Source: Acetobacter malorum (GTDB lineage Bacteria; Pseudomonadota; Alphaproteobacteria; Acetobacterales; Acetobacteraceae). From it: 64,000 nucleotides of DNA. Positions 27,415 through 37,109 of this stretch are shown piece after piece. Location of the stretch: assembly GCF_001580615.1 (NCBI RefSeq), contig NZ_LHZC01000044.1:1-64000 (forward strand), written 5' to 3'. Both the position numbers and the translations under genes were made by a program. Every line of letters begins with the position of its first letter. Within the stretch, counting starts at the first letter, position 1. The notes under the pieces were generated by a model. The model searched no databases. It worked only from the letters and a program-made list of their open reading frames with translations, and had not been told where the DNA came from.

Positions 27415-27765
27415 TTACCCGACTTGTGGTGTTAAGAGTTTTTCAAGTTCTGCCAGTTGCTCCGCCGCAGCCTGCGCTGCCTCTTTTTCGATCTCCCGAT
27501 AGCAGCGCACCACGGCCTCGCCTTCGGCCGTCAGAAAAGCACCACCGCCGCCGCCGGGACGCGTAACGACCAGAGGCTCCCGGAACAACTGATTCAGGCT
27601 ATCCACCAGCAGCCATGTCCGGCGGTAGGACATCCCCATGGCGCGTCCTGCTGCAGAAATGGACCCTGTTTCTGCCAGTTGCTCAAGCAGGCGAATTTTC
27701 CCATGCCCGAGGGCAGGCTTGTTATCTGCATCCACCCGCAAGGTCAGTCTTAGCCGCTCTGTCAT
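27415..27765 (-). CDS. ModE-type winged-helix DNA-binding protein (HTH domain only)
   Basis: A 116-residue protein resembling the N-terminal LysR-type winged helix of ModE: LGHGKIRLLEQLAETGSISAAGRAMGMSYRRTWLLVDSLN, then a glycine-rich RPGGGGGAFLT wing, and a C-terminal coiled-coil-like Ala/Glu helix for dimerisation. It lacks the molybdate-binding MOP domains of full ModE (about 260 residues). It lies 85 bases upstream of opgG on the same strand and divergent to a GNAT gene. A role in regulating either neighbour is inference. Confidence 0.8.
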   Translation of the reverse strand: MTERLRLTLRVDADNKPALGHGKIRLLEQLAETGSISAAGRAMGMSYRRTWLLVDSLNQLFREPLVVTRPGGGGGAFLTAEGEAVVRCYREIEKEAAQAAAEQLAELEKLLTPQVG

Positions 27766-27857
27766 TCGCCTGCCCGCGTTCGCGTTGTCATTTTATGCGT
27801 GATATCATGAAACATCATGTCTCTTCTTACCAAGGGCCACGCCCCGGCGATGTTCTC

Positions 27858-28382
27858 ATGACATACTCCAACGCAGATACCATCTGGCGATCCATGAGGC
27901 CAGACGATCTTGCTGCCACTATTGCACTGGCGGCACGCATTCATCCCGATTATCCGGAAGATGACGACATTTTCAGAGAACGGCTGGCCTTAGCACCCGA
28001 GGGCTGCTTTGTGCTGACCAATGCGCGTGGGATTCATGGCTATCTGATCAGCCATCCGTGGGCGGGGCATCTTTCCCCACGCCTGAACTGCCTTCTGGGC
28101 AGGCTGCCTGCCCGGCCGGACAGCTGGTATCTGCATGATCTTGCGCTGGATGAAACGGTAAGAGGGCAAGGGAGGGCCAAAGACGCCATTGCGTTGGCCG
28201 AGAAGGCCGCCCGCGCTGCCTGTTTGCCTGTACTGAGCCTGACGGCAACCGGCCCGGCCCGCGCCTTCTGGCTGCGGCAGGGCTTTAAGCCGGAAAAAAT
28301 TTCAGAGGCTGAAAAAGCGGTGCTGGCTTCGTACGATCCCGAAGCCAGCTTTCTCTCCCGCCCCGTATCAGGCCGGGAGTAA
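27858..28382 (+). CDS. GNAT-family N-acetyltransferase
   Basis: A 174-residue protein with an N-terminal WRSMRPDDLAATIALAARIHPDYPED segment, a central YLHDLALDETVRGQGRAKDAI acetyl-CoA binding motif (RGQGRA) and C-terminal GFKPE, typical of GNAT enzymes. The start is uncertain: ATG 27858 fits the fold. ATG 27795 or 27807 would add about 20 residues; none has a clear ribosome binding site. It is convergent with recA. Substrate unknown. Confidence 0.78.
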   Translation: MTYSNADTIWRSMRPDDLAATIALAARIHPDYPEDDDIFRERLALAPEGCFVLTNARGIHGYLISHPWAGHLSPRLNCLLGRLPARPDSWYLHDLALDETVRGQGRAKDAIALAEKAARAACLPVLSLTATGPARAFWLRQGFKPEKISEAEKAVLASYDPEASFLSRPVSGRE

Positions 28383-28385
28383 GTC

Positions 28386-29414
28386 TTAGTCTTCTGTGTG
28401 GTGTTCGGGAGCCAGCATCATGGCTTCCGCCACAATACCGGAATGCTCACGCACCTTGCGTTCAATCTCGGCCGCCATTTCCGGGTGGTCACGCAGGAAC
28501 TGCTTGGAGTTTTCACGCCCCTGACCAATCCGCTGGCTGTCGTATGAGAACCACGCGCCGGATTTCTCCACCACACCGGCCTTCACACCCAGATCGATCA
28601 GTTCCCCGACCTTACTGATGCCTTCGCCATACATGATGTCGAACTCAACCTGACGGAACGGCGGGGCCATCTTGTTCTTGACCACCTTCACACGCGTCTG
28701 GTTGCCCACCACCTCATCCTTGTCCTTGATGGACCCGATGCGGCGGATATCCAGACGGACAGAGGCATAGAACTTCAGCGCGTTGCCGCCCGTCGTGGTT
28801 TCCGGATTACCGAACATCACGCCGATCTTCAGACGGATCTGGTTAAGGAAGATCATCATGGTGTTGGAGCGCGCAACGGAGCCGGTCAGCTTACGCAGCG
28901 CCTGGCTCATCAGACGGGCATGCAGGCCGACATGGCTATCACCCATATCGCCTTCCAGTTCCGCACGCGGCACCAGCGCGGCCACACTATCCACCACCAA
29001 CACATCAATCGCGCCAGAGCGCACCAGTGTGTCGGCAATTTCCAGAGCCTGCTCACCCGCATCGGGCTGGCTAATCAGCAGATTATCAATATCCACGCCC
29101 AGCTTCTTGGCGTAACCGGGGTCCAGAGCATGCTCGGCGTCAATAAACGCACAGGTGCCGCCCCGCTTCTGGGCTTCTGCAATGGCGTGCAGGGCCAGCG
29201 TGGTTTTACCGGAGCTTTCAGGCCCGTAAATTTCAACCACACGGCCACGCGGCAGGCCGCCAATCCCCAGAGCAATATCCAGCCCAAGAGACCCGGAAGG
29301 AACGACATCTGCCTGTTCCTTCGGGCGCTGCCCCAGCCGCATGACAGAACCTTTCCCAAAAGCCCGTTCAATCTGCCCGAGCGCGCCTTCAAGAGCTTTT
29401 GCCTTATCCATCAT
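28386..29414 (-). CDS. recA: Recombinase A
   Basis: DNA strand exchange and LexA co-protease. The 342-residue protein has Walker [32 protein letters not shown], the [30 protein letters not shown]2 region and [10 protein letters not shown]. The length is slightly below E. coli RecA, with a short acidic tail (HHTED). The ATG at 29414 is preceded by AGGAAAGG. An SOS-box-like site lies about 150 bases upstream. Confidence 0.97.
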   Translation of the reverse strand: MMDKAKALEGALGQIERAFGKGSVMRLGQRPKEQADVVPSGSLGLDIALGIGGLPRGRVVEIYGPESSGKTTLALHAIAEAQKRGGTCAFIDAEHALDPGYAKKLGVDIDNLLISQPDAGEQALEIADTLVRSGAIDVLVVDSVAALVPRAELEGDMGDSHVGLHARLMSQALRKLTGSVARSNTMMIFLNQIRLKIGVMFGNPETTTGGNALKFYASVRLDIRRIGSIKDKDEVVGNQTRVKVVKNKMAPPFRQVEFDIMYGEGISKVGELIDLGVKAGVVEKSGAWFSYDSQRIGQGRENSKQFLRDHPEMAAEIERKVREHSGIVAEAMMLAPEHHTED

Positions 29415-29562
29415 TCACCTTTCCTGTGGCCCTCGACTGAGGCCGGGAGTGCTGCACTGTTTCAAGACGTGCCATAAAAGCCGCGCGCCGGGCAATGACT
29501 GGCATCAAGCCCCAGAGTCCGCTCAGGCACCTTAAAAATTTGATTTCTGCTTGTTCTTATAG

Positions 29563-29577
29563 AAACAAAACGAGAAC
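29563..29577 (-). promoter_or_regulatory. SOS-box-like LexA site upstream of recA
   Basis: The minus strand reads GTTC-N7-GTTT, one mismatch from the alphaproteobacterial LexA direct repeat GTTC-N7-GTTC. It lies about 150 bases before the recA start, so recA is probably SOS-regulated through a leader of moderate length. Confidence 0.6.
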
Positions 29578-29639
29578 ATTTCAAGCCGGAAACAGGCGGC
29601 CCGAAGCCGCCTTGCCTCCTGCCGCCAACGCGACAGACC

Positions 29640-31070
29640 TTATTTGGTATGGCCGGACGAGACCGCAAGACCAGACCCGCGCGGATCGGTCCAGCCGAAG
29701 CATTTTCCGGAATCTCCCGGTAGTCCCCCCGGGCAGGAGACGAAGTTGGCGCGCCCCACACCCTGTGTAACCGTCGGGCGCTGGCCAGCAACAGCCGCCC
29801 GCAGTGCAACAGCAGCCGTATCCGCCGCCACATTCTGGCCGGAAGCCGTCGCTGCGGCCCGGAACTGCGTGGTGCCCTGATGCGCAATAGCCGCCGTCAG
29901 CAAGGGCAGGGGACGCCGAACGGGAGACGCCGCCAGCACAATGCCGGTGGAACCCGCCACACGGCCGGTGCCGAACAGGTTGTTCATGGTCAGACCACAG
30001 CTCACCGTCTCACCCGTGCGGTCCGTCACCACAAAGGAGGTGGAGGCGGGCAGGGGCGGCAGAGCAGACCCGGACGGGAGATGCCCGCTCTTCAGCAGAG
30101 CCTCCGCATCCGCAACGCTCACGGCAGCGCCCTTGCCGGACTGCCGGTTACGCCAGCCAGAAACAACCGCCTCCCCGCGTGCGCTGGCATGACCATGGTC
30201 ATCCATGGAGAGATAGGCTGCAGCCGTGCCCAGACCACCATCCGCCGGCGGCGGCAGGAAGCTGATATCCAGCCCACTCGAACGCACCGTCAGCGGCTGT
30301 TCCGCCACAGCCAGACTGCCGCGCATGTCTGCCGTTGTCAGGCCAGCACCCGCAGCCTGAGACGCCTGCGTAAAGCTCTGCGCCAGTGAACCATTATAAA
30401 GATCGCCCACACCGGCAATACGCAAACGCTCCAGCGCACCCGCCAGACGGGGCTGCACCATCAGGTCATTCGCAGCCAGCACGGTGCCATTACTATTGGC
30501 AAAAATGGCACGGGTTTTTTCGTCCGCCAGCAGGGGAGCCTGCACGGCGGCCAGATCGGACGCCAGAAGGCCACCAACCGGAACGCCATCGGTCGCCAGA
30601 TTGCGGGCCGGGACAATGATGTCCGCAAAATCGACACGGCCATAACGCATCTGCATCAGATACAGGCCACGGGCCAGCATGGGCACGGCGGCAGGGCGGT
30701 CAGACTGCGCATCGGTCTGCCCGGCATGCGGCAGGAAGAGGAAGGCCTGCCCCTGCGCATCACCCGGACGCCAGGCCAGACAGGCCCCGCCAGACCCAAG
30801 AGACGCACGGGACGGCAGGGTGACGGAGAGTGCCAGCCCCAGAGCCGCCGCGGCATCTGCCGCGTTACCGCCCTGCGCCAGCACATCACGCGCGACCAGC
30901 GCAGCCTGCGGTTCGTCCGCCACAACCTCACCCACAAACCCTGTTACAGCAGGCTGGGCAGGGCGACCCTGCTCGCTGCCACAGGCAGTCAGTGAACAGG
31001 CCATCAGCAGAGCTGCCATCCGGGCAGGACCTGAAAATAACGGCGCAAGCCGGGCTGAACAGGTCTTCAT
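29640..31070 (-). CDS. Gamma-glutamyltransferase-like lipoprotein, probably catalytically inactive
   Basis: Homologue of gamma-glutamyltransferase with a lipoprotein signal (lipobox ending at Cys30). The 476 residues are shorter than normal enzymes (about 550-580). The N-terminal AAADAAAALGLALSVTLPSRASLGSGG and C-terminal NNLFGTGRVAGSTGIVL segments match the fold. By eye-alignment to E. coli GGT, the nucleophile Thr391 is Ser343, the substrate-binding Arg of the DFRE motif is replaced (FLP), and the oxyanion Ser-Ser pair of RPLSSM is RPLPLL. Thr409 and Asn411 equivalents remain. Autocleavage and transferase activity therefore look doubtful. The start at ATG 31070 is chosen for the signal peptide. 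Confidence 0.8.
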   Translation of the reverse strand: MKTCSARLAPLFSGPARMAALLMACSLTACGSEQGRPAQPAVTGFVGEVVADEPQAALVARDVLAQGGNAADAAAALGLALSVTLPSRASLGSGGACLAWRPGDAQGQAFLFLPHAGQTDAQSDRPAAVPMLARGLYLMQMRYGRVDFADIIVPARNLATDGVPVGGLLASDLAAVQAPLLADEKTRAIFANSNGTVLAANDLMVQPRLAGALERLRIAGVGDLYNGSLAQSFTQASQAAGAGLTTADMRGSLAVAEQPLTVRSSGLDISFLPPPADGGLGTAAAYLSMDDHGHASARGEAVVSGWRNRQSGKGAAVSVADAEALLKSGHLPSGSALPPLPASTSFVVTDRTGETVSCGLTMNNLFGTGRVAGSTGIVLAASPVRRPLPLLTAAIAHQGTTQFRAAATASGQNVAADTAAVALRAAVAGQRPTVTQGVGRANFVSCPGGLPGDSGKCFGWTDPRGSGLAVSSGHTK

Positions 31071-31225
31071 GAAATGCTCGGGCACGCCTTGATGTCTCCA
31101 TTTCGCTGGTCTGCCCGCATACCGGGCGTCTGAATATCTACTCTGAATTACCGCTCTTCCGGGCAGGCAGCAACACGCGCGCGCCATTTCCATCCCAACG
31201 GTTCTGCTTTAGACATAAAGGCACG

Positions 31226-32002
31226 ATGAAAAAGCTGATAACCTTTTCTTTCAGGCGCGCCGCTCTGGCCGGAGCCGCAAGCCTCCTCCTGCTCTGCGGC
31301 GGGGCGGTCTCCGCCCATGCTGCGGACGGCAGTTTCAGCCCCGCACAACGGGCGGAAATTGTTGAAATCGTGCGCAATGCGCTGAAGACAGACCCTACCA
31401 TTCTGTCTGACGCCATCTCCTCCCTGCAGGCGCAGGCGTCCGCCAGAAAAGCGTCCTCCGCGCTGGAGACGGTGCGCCGCAACAAGGCGCAGTATGGACA
31501 AAGCACGACGGACGTTGTGCTGGGCAATAAAAACGGCAAGCTGGAAGTGGTCGAGTTTTATGACCCCCGTTGCCAATATTGCCGCAAGGTGCTGGGCGAT
31601 GTGGACCACCTGATTGGCTCAGAACCCGACCTCCGGCTGGTTGAAAAGGTCATCCCGGTTCTGGGGCCGAACAGCGTGATTGATGCTGAAGCCATTATGG
31701 CGGCTGGCCTTCAGGGCAAATATATCCCGTTCCAGAAAGCGCTGATGACCGATTCCTCAGCGCCGTCTCTGGATCGCATTCGTCGTCTTGCACAAAATGT
31801 CGGGCTGGATGCGGACCGGCTGCTGAAAGACATGAAGAGCCCGGCTGTCACAGCCGCACTGAGCAAGAATCTTGAGCTGGCAAAGGCCATTGATCTGGAA
31901 GGGACGCCGACCTTCATTATTGGCGAACGTGAAATTATTCCCGGTGCTGCGTCAGAGAGTGACCTGAAAGCGGCCCTCGACCGACTGCGCAAAGCGCACT
32001 GA
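31226..32002 (+). CDS. DsbA/ScsC-like periplasmic thiol-disulfide oxidoreductase
   Basis: A 258-residue exported thioredoxin-fold protein. Signal peptide to about residue 33, a helical N-terminal segment (residues 38-90) resembling the oligomerisation arm of ScsC-type proteins, then FYDPRCQYCRK with the active-site pair Cys116/Cys119, and the cis-Pro loop GTPTF. It may oxidise or isomerise disulfides in the periplasm. It is divergent from the GGT-like lipoprotein gene. CQYC rather than CPHC argues against a classical strong DsbA oxidase. Confidence 0.88.
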   Translation: MKKLITFSFRRAALAGAASLLLLCGGAVSAHAADGSFSPAQRAEIVEIVRNALKTDPTILSDAISSLQAQASARKASSALETVRRNKAQYGQSTTDVVLGNKNGKLEVVEFYDPRCQYCRKVLGDVDHLIGSEPDLRLVEKVIPVLGPNSVIDAEAIMAAGLQGKYIPFQKALMTDSSAPSLDRIRRLAQNVGLDADRLLKDMKSPAVTAALSKNLELAKAIDLEGTPTFIIGEREIIPGAASESDLKAALDRLRKAH

Positions 32003-32011
32003 CCCCTCCGG

Positions 32012-32042
32012 CCCCTCCCCGGTTGCCTGAACCGGGGAGGGG
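32012..32042. terminator. Long GC-rich hairpin between convergent genes
   Basis: A perfect 13-base stem (CCCCTCCCCGGTT with its complement) around a 5-base loop, between the DsbA-like gene and hemA. Plus-strand T-run begins 13 bases later, so this is a likely but not textbook terminator. Confidence 0.65.
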
Positions 32043-32059
32043 CTGAGAGATCCGTTTTT

Positions 32060-33322
32060 TCAGGCCGCGTCTTCGGTCTGGCGGGCAGGCATCACGCCTT
32101 CTTCCCGCAGCAGATGCGCCAGAGCGCGCACCATTTCATCCATCATCTCATCCGTATGGAACGGCCCCGGCGTCAGCCGCAGGCGCTCCGTGCCCTGCGG
32201 CACGGTGGGATAATTGATGGGCGTGGCATACTGCCCATATTCTACCAGCAGGCGGCGGCTGATGCGCTTGCAGCGTTCCGCATCCCCAACCGGAATGGGC
32301 ACAATGTGGCTGGGCGTCATGGTAAACGGTACCCCGGCAGCCCGCAGGCGGGCGCGGAAGGTATTCACCCGCTCGAACATTTTCTCACGACGCCAGTTTT
32401 CAGCCCGCACCTTGCGCACACTGGTCAGCGCAGCGCCCACAACCGGCGGCGGCAGAGCCGTGGTGAAGATGAAGCCGGACGCCGTGGAGCGCAGGAAATC
32501 AACAATCTCGGCTGTAGCCGTGATGTAGCCGCCATGCACGCCAAAGCCTTTGGCAAGTGTGCCTTCAATAATATCGACCTGATCGGCCACGCCATCACGC
32601 TGGGAGATCCCGCCGCCTTCCTCACCATACAGGCCGACCGCATGCACCTCATCCAGATAGGTCAGGGCATTATATTTACGGGCGAGGGCGCAGATCCCGG
32701 CAATGTCGGAAATATCGCCGTCCATGGAATAGACGCTCTCAAACGCAATCAGCTTGGGCGCATCAACCGGGGCCGCGGCCAGTTTGGCCTCAAGGTCCGC
32801 CAGATCATTATGCTCGAAAATAACCGTCTGGGAGCCACGTGCGCCCTTGATGCCCGCAATCATGGAGGCATGGTTCAGGCGGTCTGAAAAGCAGATCCAG
32901 CCGGGCATGGAGGTCAGAATGGTCTGCAGGCTGGCCTGATTGGACACATATCCAGAGACGAACAGAAGCCCGGCTTCCTTACCGTGCAGCGCAGCGACTT
33001 CAGCTTCCAGTGCTGTATGCAGCGGGCTGGTTCCGGCAATATTGCGGGTGCCACCGGCCCCAGCACCATGCTCACGGATGGCGGCAATCGCGGCTTCCTG
33101 CACTTCCGGTACAACACCCATGCCCAGATAGTCATTGGTGGACCAGACAATCACTTCCCGGCCTTCCGGCAGGGCAGGCAGTTCTTCCTCATACAGAGGG
33201 AAACGGTCTGCAAGACGTGCCAGCGGGGTAAATGTGCGGTAACGCCCCTGCTGTCTGATATCATTCAACGCCGTGTGACAGTGCTCATAAAACGGATGCC
33301 GGGCGTTTTTGATTGATCCCAC
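32060..33322 (-). CDS. hemA: 5-aminolevulinate synthase
   Basis: PLP enzyme that condenses glycine and succinyl-CoA, the first step of C4-pathway haem and corrinoid synthesis typical of Alphaproteobacteria. The 420-residue protein has [32 protein letters not shown] and the PLP lysine (Lys258) in [16 protein letters not shown] 33322 is the start, with GAGGAGAG seven bases upstream. Confidence 0.96.
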   Translation of the reverse strand: MGSIKNARHPFYEHCHTALNDIRQQGRYRTFTPLARLADRFPLYEEELPALPEGREVIVWSTNDYLGMGVVPEVQEAAIAAIREHGAGAGGTRNIAGTSPLHTALEAEVAALHGKEAGLLFVSGYVSNQASLQTILTSMPGWICFSDRLNHASMIAGIKGARGSQTVIFEHNDLADLEAKLAAAPVDAPKLIAFESVYSMDGDISDIAGICALARKYNALTYLDEVHAVGLYGEEGGGISQRDGVADQVDIIEGTLAKGFGVHGGYITATAEIVDFLRSTASGFIFTTALPPPVVGAALTSVRKVRAENWRREKMFERVNTFRARLRAAGVPFTMTPSHIVPIPVGDAERCKRISRRLLVEYGQYATPINYPTVPQGTERLRLTPGPFHTDEMMDEMVRALAHLLREEGVMPARQTEDAA

Positions 33323-33413
33323 GCTTCTACTCTCCTCGCGTCGTCAGAAACGGTCGGGGCTCGGCACAGGGCCCGTCGGCCGTCTGGCCGGTCTTCACAT
33401 AAACTTGTTAGAG

Positions 33414-33890
33414 TTACTTCACATACACTCTGATGACTGAGTTCGTCACGGTCGAATCCGGCATAGCGGCCATTTCCACCTGTGCCGGGGAGGCTCCATC
33501 CTTGATGATAGCCTGCGTCACGGCCTGTCCATCCCCCTGTACCAGCTGCACCAGAGCCTGCTGATCTGTCTCGGAATCCGTACCCGGCGGCACCAGACAC
33601 TGCACCACAAACAGAATATCCGGCTTGCTGGCCAGCGCCTTGTGCACAATCTGCGCAACCGGCCCGCTCCATTCAGCCGGGGAGGTGCCCGCCACAAGCT
33701 CAATCAACGGCGGCACTGGCGGCGGGCCGGGCGGCGGCGGCGGAATATAAGGCACGGGCGGTTTGCCTGCCCGGGCATTGAAGGTTTTCTGGTCAACCAG
33801 CTTGCAGCCACTCAGGCACAGCGCAACACTGGCCACAAACGCCACCCGGAAAAACGGCCCCTTTTCTATAAAGCGGGAAACAGACAGCAT
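33414..33890 (-). CDS. Proline-rich lipoprotein, function unknown
   Basis: A 158-residue protein with a signal peptide and lipobox (LSGC), then a polyproline stretch at about residues 44-62 and a compact C-terminal domain. The proline run would span part of the periplasm from the lipid anchor. It lies about 90 bases upstream of hemA on the same strand. I do not recognise the C-terminal domain. Confidence 0.72.
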   Translation of the reverse strand: MLSVSRFIEKGPFFRVAFVASVALCLSGCKLVDQKTFNARAGKPPVPYIPPPPPGPPPVPPLIELVAGTSPAEWSGPVAQIVHKALASKPDILFVVQCLVPPGTDSETDQQALVQLVQGDGQAVTQAIIKDGASPAQVEMAAMPDSTVTNSVIRVYVK

Positions 33891-34083
33891 AACGGGCAGA
33901 TCTCCGGGTCAAACAGGATGAGGCGACTCTTGCCATCCTCTTTCGCGCTCCTTTACGGCAGACGCAAGGTTAAGCGCTTCGTAAGGCCCTCAAAACTTGC
34001 TCTCACCTCCACCCGCCTTTATTGAGCAGGGCACGAGGATGAAGACCTGCCGCAAGGGCAGGCCCATCACGGAAGGCAGGCGA

Positions 34084-36063
34084 ATGGCAGCAGTCCCTTC
34101 GACAGACCCGACCGAACTGCGGGAAGAGGCCACCCTCTCCGCCCAGCAAAGTGCCGTGGCCAGAATGAGCCGCGCCGCACGTCTGCTGCTGAATGACGAG
34201 CCCCTCCCACCGCACGCCCGCACACTGCTAAACAGAATGTGCCTGCCGGTGACAGCACTCTGGTGCCGTGTGCTGCGGTTTGACCCCAGCGCCCCCAACT
34301 GGCCAGACCGGGACCGGTTTGTGGTGCCCTCCACCACCATGCTGCCCCTGCTGCGCGCCATGCTGCGCCTGACAGGCTCCCCCACAGCGAATAACATTCC
34401 CCTGGAATATGGCCGTCACCCTGCGGTGGAAGTTGCTCCGGGTCTGGCCGGGCAGGGCGTTGCCGCAGCCGTGGGCATGGCCTTTGCAGAACAGACGCTT
34501 GCCCGCCGCTTTGGCCGCTCACTGGTTAACCACCGCACATGGGTGCTGGCGCAGGATACGGACCTTGCAACCGGCGTGGCCATGGAGGCCGCGCAACTGG
34601 CCGGGCGCTTTGGGCTGGACAGGCTGGCCGTTCTTGTCTCCCCGCCCGCAGGCCCGGATAACGGGGACTTTGCCGATTCGCTCGCCCGCTTCAGCGCCTC
34701 TGGCTGGACGGTGCGCCGGGTGGACGCAGGCAGTGCTGCGGCCATCAGCTCCGCTCTTGCGGCCACGCTCCGGGCCCGCAAACCAACCCTGATTGCCTGC
34801 CTGCCCTCCAGTGCGCCTGAGGTTCTGCCCGGCCCCCAACTCCCGCCGGAAGAAGAGCTGACCGGCCCATGGAGTCCCACCGCCCGACGCGGGGCGACTA
34901 CCCGGCGCTCCTGGTTGCGCCGCTTTGCCCGCCACCGCCTGCGCAATGCCTTTGAGCGGGAGATACAGGGCCAGCGCCCCGCCCTGTTTGATGAGGATTG
35001 GCAGCGCGCCTGCCGCTGGCAAATGGGCGCCGCAACGGGGCACGCCACGCAGGATGCAGGTTTTGCCGGACTCCGCGCCCTGTCCGAAATTCTGCCTGAA
35101 CTGGTCTGCCTGACGGCGTCATCCGCCTATCGGCTGGATCTGGCAGCACCGGTCGCTCTGCCTGCCACATTCAGGGCCCGCACGCGCCTGCTGCCGGCGG
35201 AGCAGTCCTGCGGCATTCAGGATCATGGCATGGCTGGTATGCTCAACGGTATTGCCTTGCACGGCGGCCTGCTTCCCATCTGTGCCGCGAGCATGATGAC
35301 GGTGGATCGCATGCGTTCCGCCTTGCGCATGGCGGCCCTCATGCGCCGCAAAGTGCTGTATCTGCTGACGGGTGACGGGCTGGCGCTGGGTGATGGCGGC
35401 GGGGGCTGGCAGCCAGTGGAACAGCTGGCCAGCCTGCGCGCCATGCCGCATCTGGCTGTTTTCCGCCCGTGTGATGCGTGTGAGACCACAGCCTGCTGGG
35501 AGGCCGCTCTCAACTGGCAGGAAGGACCGGCCATGTTGCTACTCTGCCCGTATGAAAACCAGTACGGCCCACTCCCTCCGCCAGCATTCGGCACCCCCTC
35601 CCGCGGGGGGTATGTGGTGAAGCAGGAAGACAACCGGCAGGTGACGCTGATTGCCTCTGGCCCAGAGGTTGCCATCGCGCTGAAAGCGTCGCACCATCTG
35701 GCCCGACAGGATATTGGGGCCACCGTAGTCTCTATCCCCTGCTGGGAACTGTTTGCCGAACAGCCCGCCAGCTACCGCAAGACCGTGCTCGGCACGTCCG
35801 GGCTGCGCGTGGGGGTTGAGGCCGCTTCCAGCTTTGGCTGGGAACGCTGGCTTGGTGAAGAAGGAGTTTTTGTTGGCATGGATGATTTCGGCACGTCCGC
35901 CCCGGCCAACGCATTGTATGAGCGCTTCGGCATTACTGTTGAAGCGATCTGCGAGAAGGTGCGCACGCGCCTTCTGACCTCAGGCCGTGAACAGGGGTCT
36001 TCCCTACGCACGCCGGACCAGTCCCGGACCCGCGTTCGGGGACCGTTAACGACAAGACCATAG
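34084..36063 (+). CDS. Transketolase homologue lacking catalytic residues
   Basis: A 659-residue protein alignable by eye to transketolase throughout: NWPDRDRFV, AGQGVAAAVGMAFAEQ, HGMAGMLNGIALHGG, RSALRMAALM, WQPVEQLASLR. However, the GHGS His site is VPSTTM (83-86), the GDG thiamine-diphosphate motif is AQD (156-158), the Asn metal ligand is Pro, the catalytic Glu of the pyrimidine domain is Asp380, the HQP His is Trp442, and the HDSHG segment is missing. It is therefore probably not a working transketolase. The intact frame argues against simple decay. It ends 26 bases before gap. ATG 34039 is an alternative start. Confidence 0.82.
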   Translation: MAAVPSTDPTELREEATLSAQQSAVARMSRAARLLLNDEPLPPHARTLLNRMCLPVTALWCRVLRFDPSAPNWPDRDRFVVPSTTMLPLLRAMLRLTGSPTANNIPLEYGRHPAVEVAPGLAGQGVAAAVGMAFAEQTLARRFGRSLVNHRTWVLAQDTDLATGVAMEAAQLAGRFGLDRLAVLVSPPAGPDNGDFADSLARFSASGWTVRRVDAGSAAAISSALAATLRARKPTLIACLPSSAPEVLPGPQLPPEEELTGPWSPTARRGATTRRSWLRRFARHRLRNAFEREIQGQRPALFDEDWQRACRWQMGAATGHATQDAGFAGLRALSEILPELVCLTASSAYRLDLAAPVALPATFRARTRLLPAEQSCGIQDHGMAGMLNGIALHGGLLPICAASMMTVDRMRSALRMAALMRRKVLYLLTGDGLALGDGGGGWQPVEQLASLRAMPHLAVFRPCDACETTACWEAALNWQEGPAMLLLCPYENQYGPLPPPAFGTPSRGGYVVKQEDNRQVTLIASGPEVAIALKASHHLARQDIGATVVSIPCWELFAEQPASYRKTVLGTSGLRVGVEAASSFGWERWLGEEGVFVGMDDFGTSAPANALYERFGITVEAICEKVRTRLLTSGREQGSSLRTPDQSRTRVRGPLTTRP

Positions 36064-36089
36064 AATAAAAAAACGGAGCTTAAAAAACC

Positions 36090-37109
36090 ATGGCAGTCAA
36101 AATTGCAATCAACGGATTCGGGCGTATTGGCCGGCTTGTGCTGCGCGGTATTATTGAAAGCGGACGCACGGACGTTGTGCCGGTGGCCATTAACGATCTG
36201 GGTAGCGTTGCGGATAACGCCCACCTGCTGAGCTATGACAGTGTGCATGGCCGCCTGCCGGCTGATGTGAAAGTTGATGGCAACAAGCTGATCATCACCG
36301 CGCATGGCCGCACATGGGACCCGATTACCGTTTCTGCCGAACGTGACCCCTCCAAGGTACCGTTCCAAGGCGTGGATGTGGCCATGGAATGCACAGGCCT
36401 GTTCACCTCCAAGGAAAAAGCTGGCCAGCTTCTGGCCGCCGGTGCCCGCAAGGTGATTATTTCCGCTCCGGGCACGGATGCTGATGCCACCATCGTTTAC
36501 GGTGTGAACCAGGATGTGCTGACGCCGGACATGACGGTGATCTCCAACGCCTCCTGCACCACCAACTGTCTGGCTCCGGTCGCCAAGGTGCTGGAAGATA
36601 CGTTTGGTATTGAACGTGGCTACATGGTCACCATCCATTCCTACACGGGTGACCAGCGGACAGTGGACACCCTGCATAAAGACCTGCGCCGCGCCCGCGC
36701 TGCTGGCCTGAACATGATCCCGACCTCCACGGGTGCTGCCCGCGCCGTTGGTCTGGTTCTGCCGCACCTTAAAGGCAAGCTGGATGGCACGGCCATTCGT
36801 GTGCCGACGGCCAACGTCTCCCTCGTCTCGCTCGACTTCGTGCCGAAAAAGGTGCCGGGCTCCGTGGAAGAGGTGAACGCTGCCATCAAGGCCGCGTCCG
36901 AAGGCGCACTGAAAGGCGTTCTGGCGTATTCCGATGCCCCGCTGGTCAGCTCCGACTTCAACCATGTTCTGGCATCCTCCACCTTTGACGCCACGCAGAC
37001 CTCTCTGGTCGATGGCGGCAAGCTGGTGCGCATCTGCGCCTGGTATGACAATGAGTGGGGCTTCTCCAACCGCATGTCCGACACTGCGGCGCTGTTCGGC
37101 TCACTCTGA
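36090..37109 (+). CDS. gap: Glyceraldehyde-3-phosphate dehydrogenase, type I
   Basis: Oxidises glyceraldehyde-3-phosphate to 1,3-bisphosphoglycerate. The 339-residue protein has INGFGRIGR, the catalytic Cys156 in SNASCTTN, the conserved [11 protein letters not shown] and [11 protein letters not shown]. The stop TGA overlaps the pgk ATG (TGATG). ACGGAG lies upstream of the start. It is flanked by the transketolase homologue and pgk, so it is probably co-transcribed with both. Confidence 0.96.
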   Translation: MAVKIAINGFGRIGRLVLRGIIESGRTDVVPVAINDLGSVADNAHLLSYDSVHGRLPADVKVDGNKLIITAHGRTWDPITVSAERDPSKVPFQGVDVAMECTGLFTSKEKAGQLLAAGARKVIISAPGTDADATIVYGVNQDVLTPDMTVISNASCTTNCLAPVAKVLEDTFGIERGYMVTIHSYTGDQRTVDTLHKDLRRARAAGLNMIPTSTGAARAVGLVLPHLKGKLDGTAIRVPTANVSLVSLDFVPKKVPGSVEEVNAAIKAASEGALKGVLAYSDAPLVSSDFNHVLASSTFDATQTSLVDGGKLVRICAWYDNEWGFSNRMSDTAALFGSL

